Of a DNA stretch of 64,000 nucleotides, positions 17,879-25,838 are shown piece after piece. A program made the translations under genes and the position numbers. The first letter of the stretch is position 1; each line of letters begins with the position of its first letter. Below the pieces are notes generated by a model. The model saw only the letters and a program-made list of their open reading frames with translations, was not told the DNA's origin and did no database searches. The DNA comes from JAEUJM01 sp041908445 (GTDB taxonomy: Bacteria > Actinomycetota > Acidimicrobiia > Acidimicrobiales > DATDAH01), in contig JAYRFK010000065.1 in NCBI GenBank assembly GCA_041908445.1, positions 62,001 to 126,000 of the forward strand, given 5' to 3'.

Positions 17879-19912
17879 TCACACCGGGACCCGGAACACG
17901 TCGGCGGCGAGCTCGGCGGGGTCGACGTCGGTGTTCGCCGCGATGAGGCGGCTCAGCGAGGTCCGGAAGTCGATCCCGTAGCGCTCGCGGATCGTGCGGA
18001 GACCCGGGTCGTTCTCGAAGTAGAAGCGGTCGCCGTCGCGGAGGGCCGTGAACTGGCGCTTCCACATCGCGGCCTGCAGCGCCCCGAACTCGCTGCCGCG
18101 CTGGTGGCGCTCGGCCACCATGCCGACGAAGGCGTCGACCTCGTCGACCGAGCCGTAGATCGCCCGGAGGCGGGCGGCCAGGGTGGTGCGGCGCACCGCG
18201 CGCACCGCGTCCTCGTCCGCCTCGTCCGTCCCCGGTGTGAGCACGGTGCCGGCGGCGTCGCGCAGCTCGACCACGTCGAGGATGTCGGGGTCGTCGATCG
18301 GGTCGGCCGCGTCGATCTCGGGATCGCTCGGGAACCGGTCGGTGGCCTCGCCGGTGAGCTGGGTGAACGAGGTGATCCGGGGCAGCCCGTACGCCTGGCG
18401 GAGGTCGTTGTAGCGGGGGATGCCGTGGTCACGGGCCCGGGCGATGTCGAGGGCGGCGAGGTCGACGACCCCGCTGAAGCACTGGGTGAGGTCCGACAGG
18501 TCGTTGCACTGCGTCGCCGGGTCGGTGACGCCGGGGCCCGGCACCTGGAACATGACGCTGCGCAGTTGGTTGTCGAACTGCTCGTCGTTCGCGTACTGCG
18601 CCTCCTCGCCCAGCGCCGCGAGCATCGAGCCGGCGCCGATCTGCTCGAGCAGGTCGGGGTTCCCGAAGGCCGCGTTGAGCGGGATGGTCAGCTCGAGCTC
18701 ATCGCCGTCGGGCACGACGGTGACCCCCTCGGCGACCAGGGCCTGCTGCGCGGCGGCATCCAGGTCGGCGGCCTCCACGCCGACCTCCATCTCGCCGTGG
18801 ATCATGCTGTGCGCCCGGTACCCCACGGTGGCGAACTCGTTCGAGATCGAGGCGTCGACCGACGGGTCGTAGCCCCGGTAGGCGGGCAGGGTGATGCCGA
18901 GCGCAGGGAGGAACTCCCGGTAGGTGATGTACTGCTGCTCGGCCATCACGACCCGGCGGGCGAGGTCGAAGCGGCGCTGCGCGCCGAGCGAGCTCGGCAG
19001 CAGGTCGACGATGCGGTTGTGCTCGCGGGCGAACAGCGTGTGGATGGCGGTGAGGGCGATGTTCTCGTTCGCCCGCACGTCGCCGGCGACCGCGGCCTCG
19101 TCGGTCGTGCCGGTGAGACGGCCCATCAGCGCCATCTCGGGGGCGGTCGACGAGTCGCCGCGCTCGTCACGGCGGGGGAGGTTGCCATCGGCGTCGAGGA
19201 GCAGGTGCGGGCCGTTGTTGGCGAGGTTGCCGTCGACGGGGCCCTCGCGCAGCCACTCCAGGCGGGCGGTGGTGCCGCCGTAGACGTTCCAGGCGTCGAG
19301 GTAGGAGCTCACCGTGTTGACCTGCTGGCGGGTCCCGGTGGGGGACGAGGCCGCGTCACGGGTGAACTGGATGACGCCGAAGTCGTTCGTGAACACCTCC
19401 AGCGGGTCGGCGGCATCGAAGGGCAGGTCGGCCGCCTCGGTGCTCTCCTGGGCGAGGCCCAGCGCGTGGTCGAGGAACTGGCCCCATGCCCACGCCCACT
19501 GGCTCACGCCGCGCGCCGAGAAGATGTTCTGTCCGGTGTCGTTGAAGATCCGGTTGCTGACGTAGCGGGGGGACGGCCCGTCGGCCATCGCCGAGGTGCC
19601 GTCGGCGTAGGCCGCGGCGGCCACCCGGGAGTAGGCGCGGCCGGCGGCGCCCTGGTTCGGGCGGCCTGCGTTGTTGCCGGTGCCGTCGAGGCTCGGGATC
19701 ACGATGCGGGCGGCACGGCCCGCCCCCGTTCCGGTGCCCCCGCGCCCGCCACCACCACCACCGCCACCACGGCCGGGCCGTGACTCCTCGCTGGTCTGGC
19801 CGGCGGCGGCCTGCACGTCGGTCGTGACCGCGCCGGCGGCGAGGGCGGCGGCCATGGCCAGTGCGGCCACGGCCCGGGCCCGCGCTCGGCGCGGGCGGGG
19901 ATGGTGCGACAT
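17879..19912 (-). CDS. Secreted animal-type haem peroxidase
   Basis: A 677-aa member of the peroxidase-cyclooxygenase superfamily. A signal peptide is followed by a Gly-rich segment. The distal helix has WGQFLDHALGL with the catalytic His; the long helix contains RANENIALTAIHTLFAREHNRI; the proximal haem-ligand His is in GYRAHSMIHGEM. DHGIPRYNDLRQAYGL near the C-terminus is another hallmark. These enzymes use hydrogen peroxide to oxidise halides or organics outside the cell. The start has a strong AGGAGGG ribosome-binding site. It diverges from the probable sigma/anti-sigma pair, which may control it (inference). Confidence 0.9.
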   Translation of the reverse strand: MSHHPRPRRARARAVAALAMAAALAAGAVTTDVQAAAGQTSEESRPGRGGGGGGGGRGGTGTGAGRAARIVIPSLDGTGNNAGRPNQGAAGRAYSRVAAAAYADGTSAMADGPSPRYVSNRIFNDTGQNIFSARGVSQWAWAWGQFLDHALGLAQESTEAADLPFDAADPLEVFTNDFGVIQFTRDAASSPTGTRQQVNTVSSYLDAWNVYGGTTARLEWLREGPVDGNLANNGPHLLLDADGNLPRRDERGDSSTAPEMALMGRLTGTTDEAAVAGDVRANENIALTAIHTLFAREHNRIVDLLPSSLGAQRRFDLARRVVMAEQQYITYREFLPALGITLPAYRGYDPSVDASISNEFATVGYRAHSMIHGEMEVGVEAADLDAAAQQALVAEGVTVVPDGDELELTIPLNAAFGNPDLLEQIGAGSMLAALGEEAQYANDEQFDNQLRSVMFQVPGPGVTDPATQCNDLSDLTQCFSGVVDLAALDIARARDHGIPRYNDLRQAYGLPRITSFTQLTGEATDRFPSDPEIDAADPIDDPDILDVVELRDAAGTVLTPGTDEADEDAVRAVRRTTLAARLRAIYGSVDEVDAFVGMVAERHQRGSEFGALQAAMWKRQFTALRDGDRFYFENDPGLRTIRERYGIDFRTSLSRLIAANTDVDPAELAADVFRVPV

Positions 19913-20046
19913 GGAAGATCCCTCCTGGGTCGTCGTTCTCGGCGGGGCCAGCGCCGGACGCGGCCAGGGGGATACGGCCGGATCGTCTCAGGTTCCTCTC
20001 ATGTCGCCTCCGTACCTTGCCGCCGACCCCGAGCGCTGTAGGTGCC

Positions 20047-20865
20047 ATGCCCCCGCCCACCGATCTGCTGCCGCCCCTGGCGAACCCCGAGGGCGACGCC
20101 GCCCTGGTGGCACGCCTGCGCGGGCTCGGCGCCGCCGCGGTGGCGCCGGAGGTCGCGGAGCGCCACCTCGGCGCGATGCGCCGTCAGTCGGCCACCCGGT
20201 CGCGGCGCCGGCGGGCGGTGGTGGCGGGCGTGGCCGCGGGGGCGGTGCTGCTGGGCTCGACCAGCCTCGCCGCTGCCGGTGTGCTCCCCGCACCCGCCCA
20301 GTCGGCCGCCCACCAGAGCCTTGGCCGACTCGGCATCGCCGTCCCCGCTCGGCCGTCGGAGGGTGAGCCGTCGGGCCGGCCCGGCGCCGACGAGCCGGCG
20401 GCGCGGCGCCCGCGCGGACGCGGCCTCGGTGGTGCAACCGGGAGCGAGGCCCGGCGCCGGGCGCAGGCGCGGGCGCAGGACCCCGCCACCGGCGGTCGCC
20501 CCGAGGCGGGGGCGGTGGGGGCCGGCACGACGTCGCGCCGTCCGGCGACTCGCCCGGTGGCGCCCGCGACGACCGCACCAGCAGCCGGCGGGGCCGGTGG
20601 GGCCGGTGGGGCCACCGACCGTCCGGCGCCGACCACCCCACACGACCCCACCACCCGCAGCGGCGGCGCCTCGCCGGCAAGCGGCGCAGCGTCGCCGGAC
20701 GACGATCCCGCCGGGCCCACGGCGGCACCGGCCGCCGGCGGCCCGACCGCCCCCACCGCGGGGGTCGACGGGCGGACCACGGCACCGGCACCGCGGTCGG
20801 CACCCGCCACGGGTGACCCGGGCGCCGGGACCGCCCCACCACCGACCGGAGCGGCGGCCGGGTGA
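20047..20865 (+). CDS. Single-pass membrane protein, probable anti-sigma factor
   Basis: The 272-aa protein has a ~55-residue cytoplasmic segment (LLPPLANPEGDAALVARL, EVAERHLGAM), a basic stop (RSRRRR), one membrane helix (VVAGVAAGAVLLGSTSLAAA), then an extracytoplasmic motif LPAPAQSAAHQSLGRLGIAVP and a ~170-aa Pro/Ala/Thr-rich tail. This layout with an LPxPxQ..A motif is common in actinobacterial proteins encoded with ECF sigma factors. It shares a base with the sigma gene (TGATG). Anti-sigma function rests on context and layout only. Confidence 0.6.
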   Translation: MPPPTDLLPPLANPEGDAALVARLRGLGAAAVAPEVAERHLGAMRRQSATRSRRRRAVVAGVAAGAVLLGSTSLAAAGVLPAPAQSAAHQSLGRLGIAVPARPSEGEPSGRPGADEPAARRPRGRGLGGATGSEARRRAQARAQDPATGGRPEAGAVGAGTTSRRPATRPVAPATTAPAAGGAGGAGGATDRPAPTTPHDPTTRSGGASPASGAASPDDDPAGPTAAPAAGGPTAPTAGVDGRTTAPAPRSAPATGDPGAGTAPPPTGAAAG

Positions 20866-21491
20866 TGGCCGTGGTCACCGAGCTGCGGCGGGTCGCACCG
20901 GCGACCGGTCCGGCGGGAGCGGGAGCGCGAGCGGGAGCAGAGAAAGGACAGGACGGCGCCGGGCGCCGTGCCGGGCGGTCGCCCGCCCTGGCGGCCCGGC
21001 CCGATGCGGCGGAGGCCTACCGCGTGCTGGCGCCGGCCGTGCTGGGCTACCTGCGGGCCCGCCGGGCCCCCGACCCCGAGGACGTGCTCGGCGAGGTCTT
21101 CCTGCAGGTCAGCCGGGACCTCGACCGCTTCCACGGCGACCACGACGACCTGCGGCGGTGGGTCTTCCGCATCGCCCACAACCGCATGACCGACGCCTTC
21201 CGCCGCCGGTCCCGTCGCCCCCAGATCGCGGACCGGGCGCCGCCCACGGTGGTGGCCCCGCCCGACCCCACCCCGGTGGACGACGAGCTGATCGCCGCGC
21301 TCCAGCAGCTCGGCGAGGACCAGCGCGAGGTCGTCGTCCTGCGCTTCGTCGCCGACCTGTCGCTCGAGGACGTCGCCCAGATCACCGGCCGCAACGTCAA
21401 CGCGGTCAAGGCCATGCAACACCGGGCGCTGGCCAACCTCCGCCGGGTCCTCGGGGCGGCGGCGCCGGAGCTCGCCGCGACCGGCGTCTAG
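20865..21491 (+). CDS. ECF-type RNA polymerase sigma factor
   Basis: A 208-aa sigma-70 family protein. After a ~40-residue disordered N-terminus, region 2 contains DPEDVLGEVFLQVSRDLDRF and RRWVFRIAHNRMTDAFRRR (-10 recognition). Region 4 contains LPQQL-type helices ending QREVVVLRFVADLSLEDVAQITGRNVNAVKAMQHRALANLRR (-35 recognition HTH). The gene follows the membrane protein with a one-base overlap, so they probably form a surface-sensing pair. ATG 20865 is used rather than GTG 20862. Confidence 0.9.
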   Translation: MAVVTELRRVAPATGPAGAGARAGAEKGQDGAGRRAGRSPALAARPDAAEAYRVLAPAVLGYLRARRAPDPEDVLGEVFLQVSRDLDRFHGDHDDLRRWVFRIAHNRMTDAFRRRSRRPQIADRAPPTVVAPPDPTPVDDELIAALQQLGEDQREVVVLRFVADLSLEDVAQITGRNVNAVKAMQHRALANLRRVLGAAAPELAATGV

Positions 21492-21494
21492 CGT
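21489..21494 (+). promoter_or_regulatory. -10 box of leaderless promoter for the second P450
   Basis: TAGCGT lies 7 nt before GTG 21502. Its first bases are the end of the sigma gene, whose stop codon TAG (21489-21491) is part of the box. Confidence 0.55.
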
Positions 21495-21501
21495 CACCGC
21501 G

Positions 21502-22746
21502 GTGGGTGCGCCCGTCGTCGACCTGACCGATCTCGACCTCTTCTCGGACGGGTTCCCGCACGACGTCTTCACCACGCTCCGCCGCGAGCACCCCGTGTTC
21601 TGGCACGAGCCCACCGCCCACACCCCGGGCGACGAGGGCTTCTGGGTGGTCACCCGCCACGCCGACGTGCTCGCCGTGCTGCACGACCCGGCCACGTTCT
21701 CCTCGGAGACCGGCCCCGGTCGCACGGGCGGGGGCACGACCCTCGAGGACCTGCCGCCCGGCTTCGTGACGGGCGTGATGCTCAACATGTCGGACCCCCC
21801 GACCCACACCCGGATCCGGGGCCTCGTGAACCGCACCTTCACGCCCCGCTCTGTCGAGGCCCTCGAGTCGTGGCTGCACGAGCGCACCGCGGCGATCCTC
21901 GATGCGGTCGCCGACCGGGGCGAGTGCGACTTCCTCGTCGACGTCGCCGCCGAGCTGCCGCTGCAGACGATCGCCACGATGCTCGGCGTGCCCCAGGAGG
22001 ACCGCCACCAGCTCTTCGCCTGGACCACGACGATCCTCGACTACCGCGACCGCGACCTGGCGGGCGCCAGCGACGCGCTCGCCGAGGCCGGCCTCGGGCT
22101 GCGGGTCTACGGCGACGAGCAGATCGCCGACCGGCGGGCCCGGCCCACCGACGACCTCCTGTCGCAGGTGGTGCACGCCACCGTCGAGGGGCCGGACGGC
22201 GAGGTCGAGGCGCTGTCCCCCGAGGAGCTCCAGGCGTTCTTCGCGCTGCTGTTCACCGCCGGCAGCGAGACGACGCGGAACTCCATCGCCGGCGGCCTGC
22301 TCGCCCTGCTCGAGCACCCCGACCAGCTGGCCCGCCTCCGGGCCGACCCGTCGCTGCTGCCCACCACGGTCGAGGAGGTGCTGCGGTGGACGAGCGCCAC
22401 CGCCTACAACCGGCGCACCGCCACGCGCGACACCGAGCTCGCCGGCCACGTCATCCGGGCGGGGGAGAAGACCACGCACTGGTACCCCTCGGCGAACCGC
22501 GACGAGGCCGTGTTCGCCGACCCGTTCGCGTTCGACGTCGGGCGCGACCCGAACCCGCACCTGGCCTTCGGCCACGGCCTGCACCACTGCCTCGGCGCCC
22601 CGCTGGCCCGGCGGGAGATCGCGGTCGTGCTGGGCGCCGTCCTCGAGCGCTTCGACGACCTCGCCCTGGCCGGCCCCGTCGAGTGGGGCCGGAGCAACAA
22701 GCACACCAGCCTGCGCCACCTCCCCGTCACCTTCCGGAACCGCTGA
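21502..22746 (+). CDS. Cytochrome P450
   Basis: A 414-aa soluble P450. The I-helix is FTAGSETTRNS, the K-helix ExxR is EEVLR, and the haem loop is FGHGLHHCLGAPLARREI with Cys363 as ligand. VTGVMLNMSDPPTHTRIRGLVNRTFTPR is typical of the CYP families that actinobacteria use on sterol side chains and terpenes, but the exact family is not assigned. It resembles the P450 at 8743 only at the superfamily level (for example both have KxxTHWYPSANRDEAVF or ILLYPSANRDEAVF). The start is defined by TAGCGT 7 nt upstream. Confidence 0.9.
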   Translation: MGAPVVDLTDLDLFSDGFPHDVFTTLRREHPVFWHEPTAHTPGDEGFWVVTRHADVLAVLHDPATFSSETGPGRTGGGTTLEDLPPGFVTGVMLNMSDPPTHTRIRGLVNRTFTPRSVEALESWLHERTAAILDAVADRGECDFLVDVAAELPLQTIATMLGVPQEDRHQLFAWTTTILDYRDRDLAGASDALAEAGLGLRVYGDEQIADRRARPTDDLLSQVVHATVEGPDGEVEALSPEELQAFFALLFTAGSETTRNSIAGGLLALLEHPDQLARLRADPSLLPTTVEEVLRWTSATAYNRRTATRDTELAGHVIRAGEKTTHWYPSANRDEAVFADPFAFDVGRDPNPHLAFGHGLHHCLGAPLARREIAVVLGAVLERFDDLALAGPVEWGRSNKHTSLRHLPVTFRNR

Positions 22747-22747
22747 C

Positions 22748-23896
22748 GTGCGGCACCACCGGGCGGCGGTCGTGCTGGTCGTCGCCGCGCTGGCCGCCTC
22801 GGCCGCCGGCTGTGCGAGCGGCGCCGGCGACGGGGCGGTCGCCGGCGCGGCCACGAGCACCACCGCGCCGGCCTTCGCGGTCACGACGTCGGCCCCGGAC
22901 ACCGCCGCCGAGGCCGTCGCCGACCTGGTCACGGCGGAGGGCGCGCCGGACGAGCCGGGGTGCGCGGTCGGGGTGGCGCAGGCGGGCACGCCGATCTTCC
23001 GCGGCGGCTACGGCGTCGCCGACCTGGCGACCGGCGAGCCGATCGGCCCGACCACGACGTTCGACATCGCCTCGGTCTCGAAGCAGTTCACCGCCGCCGC
23101 GGTCCTCTTGCTCGCCGACCGGGGCGACCTCGCCCTCGACGACCCGGTGCGTCGCCACGTCCCCGAGCTGCCGGCGGCCGACGCCGCCGTGACCCTCGAA
23201 CAGCTCCTGCACCACACCGGCGGGCTGCCGGAGTACACCGAGCTCCTCGGTGAGGAGTACGACGACACCGACGTCACCACCACGGCCCAGGCGCTCGACG
23301 CCGTGGCCGCCGCGGGCGGGCCGGTGTTCACCCCCGGCTCCGAGTTCGAGTACTCGAACACGGGCTACTTCCTGCTCGGGCTGGTGGTCGCCCGGGTCGC
23401 GGGCGTCTCGCTCGGGACGTTCGTCGAGCGCGAGCTCTTCGAGCCCCTCGGGATGGACGCCTCCGTCGTCCGCGACGACGCCGACCTCGACGTGCCCGAG
23501 GGTGCCGAGGGCTACCTCGTGACGGGGGACGGCGGGTTCGAGCCCGACACCACGAACTGGGAGCAGGTCGGCGACGGCGCGGTCTGGACCAGCGTCGACG
23601 ACCTGCTCCGCTGGGCCGACAACCTGACCACCTTCGCGGTCGGGGGAGCGGCGCTGCGGGCGGGGATGCTCACGCCCGGCCCGCGGCCCGACGACGAGGA
23701 GGGCCTCGGCTACGGCGGCGGGCTGAGCCTGGGCGGCGGCTTCATCGAGCACTCCGGCGCCTGGGCGGGCTTCCTCTCGGAGCTCGTCGTCGTGCCGGCC
23801 ACCGACACCGCCGTGGTCGTGCTGTGCAACCGGGACGACGCCTATCCGTACGACCTCGCGATCGAGGTGCTCGACGTCCTCGACGCCGGCCCGTAG
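22748..23896 (+). CDS. Serine hydrolase lipoprotein (class C beta-lactamase / PBP4* family)
   Basis: The 382-aa protein starts with a lipoprotein signal (VVAALAASAAGC) and a Thr/Ala linker. The catalytic tetrad motif SVSK is at 109-112 with Ser109 as nucleophile. The second motif YSN (Tyr202) lies in FEYSNTGYFLLG, and the third is HSG in FIEHSGAWAGF. The family includes D-amino-acid esterases, DD-peptidases and class C beta-lactamases; which applies is unknown. GTG 22748 follows the P450 stop by one base, so co-translation is likely. Confidence 0.88.
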   Translation: MRHHRAAVVLVVAALAASAAGCASGAGDGAVAGAATSTTAPAFAVTTSAPDTAAEAVADLVTAEGAPDEPGCAVGVAQAGTPIFRGGYGVADLATGEPIGPTTTFDIASVSKQFTAAAVLLLADRGDLALDDPVRRHVPELPAADAAVTLEQLLHHTGGLPEYTELLGEEYDDTDVTTTAQALDAVAAAGGPVFTPGSEFEYSNTGYFLLGLVVARVAGVSLGTFVERELFEPLGMDASVVRDDADLDVPEGAEGYLVTGDGGFEPDTTNWEQVGDGAVWTSVDDLLRWADNLTTFAVGGAALRAGMLTPGPRPDDEEGLGYGGGLSLGGGFIEHSGAWAGFLSELVVVPATDTAVVVLCNRDDAYPYDLAIEVLDVLDAGP

Positions 23897-23926
23897 CCGA
23901 CGGGTCACCGTGGCGGCCGTGCTGGC

Positions 23927-23932
23927 TAGTGT
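23927..23932 (+). promoter_or_regulatory. -10 box for the RDD operon
   Basis: TAGTGT predicts transcription from about 23940. That gives a short leader containing a GGGGAG ribosome-binding site before ATG 23966, unlike the leaderless genes. Confidence 0.4.
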
Positions 23933-23965
23933 CGCCTCGACCCAACGACCACCCGGGGAGCGGCC

Positions 23966-24427
23966 ATGGCGGACAGTCGAGCGGAGGCGCGGGCCCTGGG
24001 GCCCCTCGGGGCGGGGCGGGCCATGGCCGAGGGGGTCGTCCACCAGATCGTCAACGGCGTCGTGCGCGAGCCCGATGTCGACGCGATCGTGGGCCAGGTC
24101 GACATCGACGCGCTGCTCGAGCGCATCGACATCGACGCCATCGTCCAGCGGGTCGACATCGGGGCCATCCTCGACCAGGTCGACATCGACGCCATCGTCA
24201 AGCGCGTCGACCTCCAGGCCCTCGTCGCCGACCTCGGCATCGAGGACATCGTGCGGCAGTCGACCGGTGTGCTCGCCAGCGACTCGGTCAAGCTCGTGCG
24301 GGTGCGCACCATGAACGGCGACGTGCTGCTCGGACGCTTCATCGACCGCCTCCTGCACCGTCCGTCGCGGTACCCGGAGCTGGCGAACGCTCCCGTGGCG
24401 GCGGTCGCTGCCGAGGCGGCGTCGTGA
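23966..24427 (+). CDS. Nonapeptide-repeat protein coupled to RDD membrane protein
   Basis: The 153-aa protein has no recognised enzyme motif. Residues 37-99 are seven tandem 9-residue units of the pattern DIDAIVxRV (for example DIDALLERI, DIDAIVQRV, DIDAIVKRV). Such spacing would give a regular helical or solenoid-like rod with an acidic and a hydrophobic face. A C-terminal helix follows with MNGDVLLGRFIDRLLHR. No signal peptide or membrane helix is seen. It overlaps the RDD gene by 4 nt (GTGA), so the two products probably act together at the membrane. A partner or scaffold role is inferred. Confidence 0.75.
   Translation: MADSRAEARALGPLGAGRAMAEGVVHQIVNGVVREPDVDAIVGQVDIDALLERIDIDAIVQRVDIGAILDQVDIDAIVKRVDLQALVADLGIEDIVRQSTGVLASDSVKLVRVRTMNGDVLLGRFIDRLLHRPSRYPELANAPVAAVAAEAAS
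24074..24262 (+). repeat. Seven tandem 27-bp coding repeats
   Basis: In-frame units beginning GTCGACATCGACGCC or a close variant, each coding one 9-aa DIDAIVxRV unit. Units 2-5 are closest in DNA sequence; units 6 and 7 have drifted. Confidence 0.85.
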
Positions 24428-24894
24428 GCGTCGTCGCCGCCCCCGAGATCTCCCCCCGCCACGGCCAGCCCGCCGGCATCGTGTCCCGCGGTGCGGCCGC
24501 GCTCGTGGACTTCGGCATCGTCTGGGTCATCAGCGGGGCCATCACCCTCAGCCTCAACCTGGTCAAGTCGGTGCTCGGCACGGACGCCACCACCGACCTC
24601 GGGGCCGTCGGCGCGCTGCTCGCCGGTGCCGCGCTCCTGTTCACCTACCTGTCCCTGTGCTGGATCGTGGGCGGCCGCACCATCGGCCAGCTCCTGCTCG
24701 GCCTGCGGGTGCGGCGCGTGGGCGGCGAGCGCATCGGCTTCTTCCAGGCCATCGCGCGCGGGTGGATGGCGACCTACCTGCTGGCGCTGCTGTTCTGGTC
24801 GGTGGTGTCGCGCCGCAGCGCCGCGGTGTGGGACGTCGTCCTGCGCACCGAGGTCGTCTACGACTGGACCAAGGCCGAGCCCCACCCGAAGTAG
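24424..24894 (+). CDS. RDD family membrane protein
   Basis: A 156-aa protein with the RDD layout: an N-terminal arginine (SRGAAALVDFGIVWVI) followed by Asp in helix 1, a second helix (ALLAGAALLFTYLSLCWIV), the GGRTIGQLLLGLRV motif, and a third hydrophobic helix. Some RDD proteins act in sodium/proton exchange, but most are uncharacterised. The GTG start overlaps the stop codon of the nonapeptide-repeat gene. Confidence 0.88.
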   Translation: MSVVAAPEISPRHGQPAGIVSRGAAALVDFGIVWVISGAITLSLNLVKSVLGTDATTDLGAVGALLAGAALLFTYLSLCWIVGGRTIGQLLLGLRVRRVGGERIGFFQAIARGWMATYLLALLFWSVVSRRSAAVWDVVLRTEVVYDWTKAEPHPK

Positions 24895-24917
24895 GCGGAC
24901 GGGGTAAGGAGGCGGCC

Positions 24918-25838
24918 ATGAAGTGGAAGCCGGGCACCCGCAGCGACGACCTCCGCGACCAGCGGGCCAGCACCGGGGGCCGCCGCGCGGGTGGCCTCGG
25001 CGGGCTCCCGATCCCGACGGGCAAGGGCGGCCTGGTCGTGCTCGCCATCGTGGTCCTGGTCAGCCTGCTCGGGGGCGGCAGCCTCCTGGGTGGCGGCGGG
25101 GGAGGGGGTGGCTCCTCGAGCACCGGCGGGATCGACATCACCGACATCCTCGGCGGTGCGCCGGCCGCCTCCTCGGGCGCGGGTGACGCGGTGCCCGGCG
25201 CCCCCGACCCCGAAGCGGAGCTGGTCGACTTCGCGTCCTACGTACTCGACGACGTGAACGCGACGTGGGCCGGCATCTTCGACGGCGCCGGCCGGCAGTA
25301 CACCGATGCCGAGCTGGTGCTGTTCCGCGACGGCGTGGACACCGGCTGCGGCAACGCCACGTCGGCGGTCGGCCCCTTCTACTGCCCGCCCGACCGCACC
25401 GCGTACCTCGACCTGGGGTTCTTCCGCGACCTGAACGACCGCTTCGACGCCCCCGGTGACTTCGCCCAGGCCTACGTGATCGCCCACGAGCTCGGCCACC
25501 ACGTGCAGAACCTGCTCGGCATCAGCGACGACGTGAGCCGCGCCCAGGACGCCGACCCCGACCAGGCCAACGCGCTGTCGGTGCGCATGGAGCTCCAGGC
25601 CGACTGCTTCGCCGGCGTCTGGGGTCACTCGGTCTACAACCGGGGCGTGCTCGAGGACGGCGACCTCCAGGAGGGCCTCACGGCCGCGGCCGCGGTCGGC
25701 GACGACCGCATCCAGGCGTCGGCCGGCGTCGACGTCGACCCCGAGACCTGGACCCACGGCTCCGCCGAGCAGCGCCAGGAGTGGTTCAACCGGGGCTTCG
25801 ACTCCGGCGACCTGAACGCCTGCGACACGTTCTCCTAG
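24918..25838 (+). CDS. Neutral zinc metallopeptidase (YpfJ type)
   Basis: The 306-aa membrane-anchored protein starts MKWKPGTRSDDLRDQR, a hallmark of this family. One membrane helix (GLVVLAIVVLVSLLGG) and a Gly/Ser linker follow. The extracytoplasmic domain has the zinc motif HELGHH (His190, Glu191, His194) and a later RMELQADCFAGVWGH. CGNATSAVGPFYCPPD supplies a probable disulfide. ATG 24918 has a TAAGGAGG ribosome-binding site. Its stop codon overlaps that of the convergent M20 gene by 3 nt. Family function is unknown beyond presumed proteolysis. Confidence 0.9.
   Translation: MKWKPGTRSDDLRDQRASTGGRRAGGLGGLPIPTGKGGLVVLAIVVLVSLLGGGSLLGGGGGGGGSSSTGGIDITDILGGAPAASSGAGDAVPGAPDPEAELVDFASYVLDDVNATWAGIFDGAGRQYTDAELVLFRDGVDTGCGNATSAVGPFYCPPDRTAYLDLGFFRDLNDRFDAPGDFAQAYVIAHELGHHVQNLLGISDDVSRAQDADPDQANALSVRMELQADCFAGVWGHSVYNRGVLEDGDLQEGLTAAAAVGDDRIQASAGVDVDPETWTHGSAEQRQEWFNRGFDSGDLNACDTFS

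Noticed and set aside
24074..24262. Tandem repeats considered as a CRISPR array
   Set aside because: Units are contiguous 27-bp in-frame coding repeats with no spacers and no cas genes nearby.
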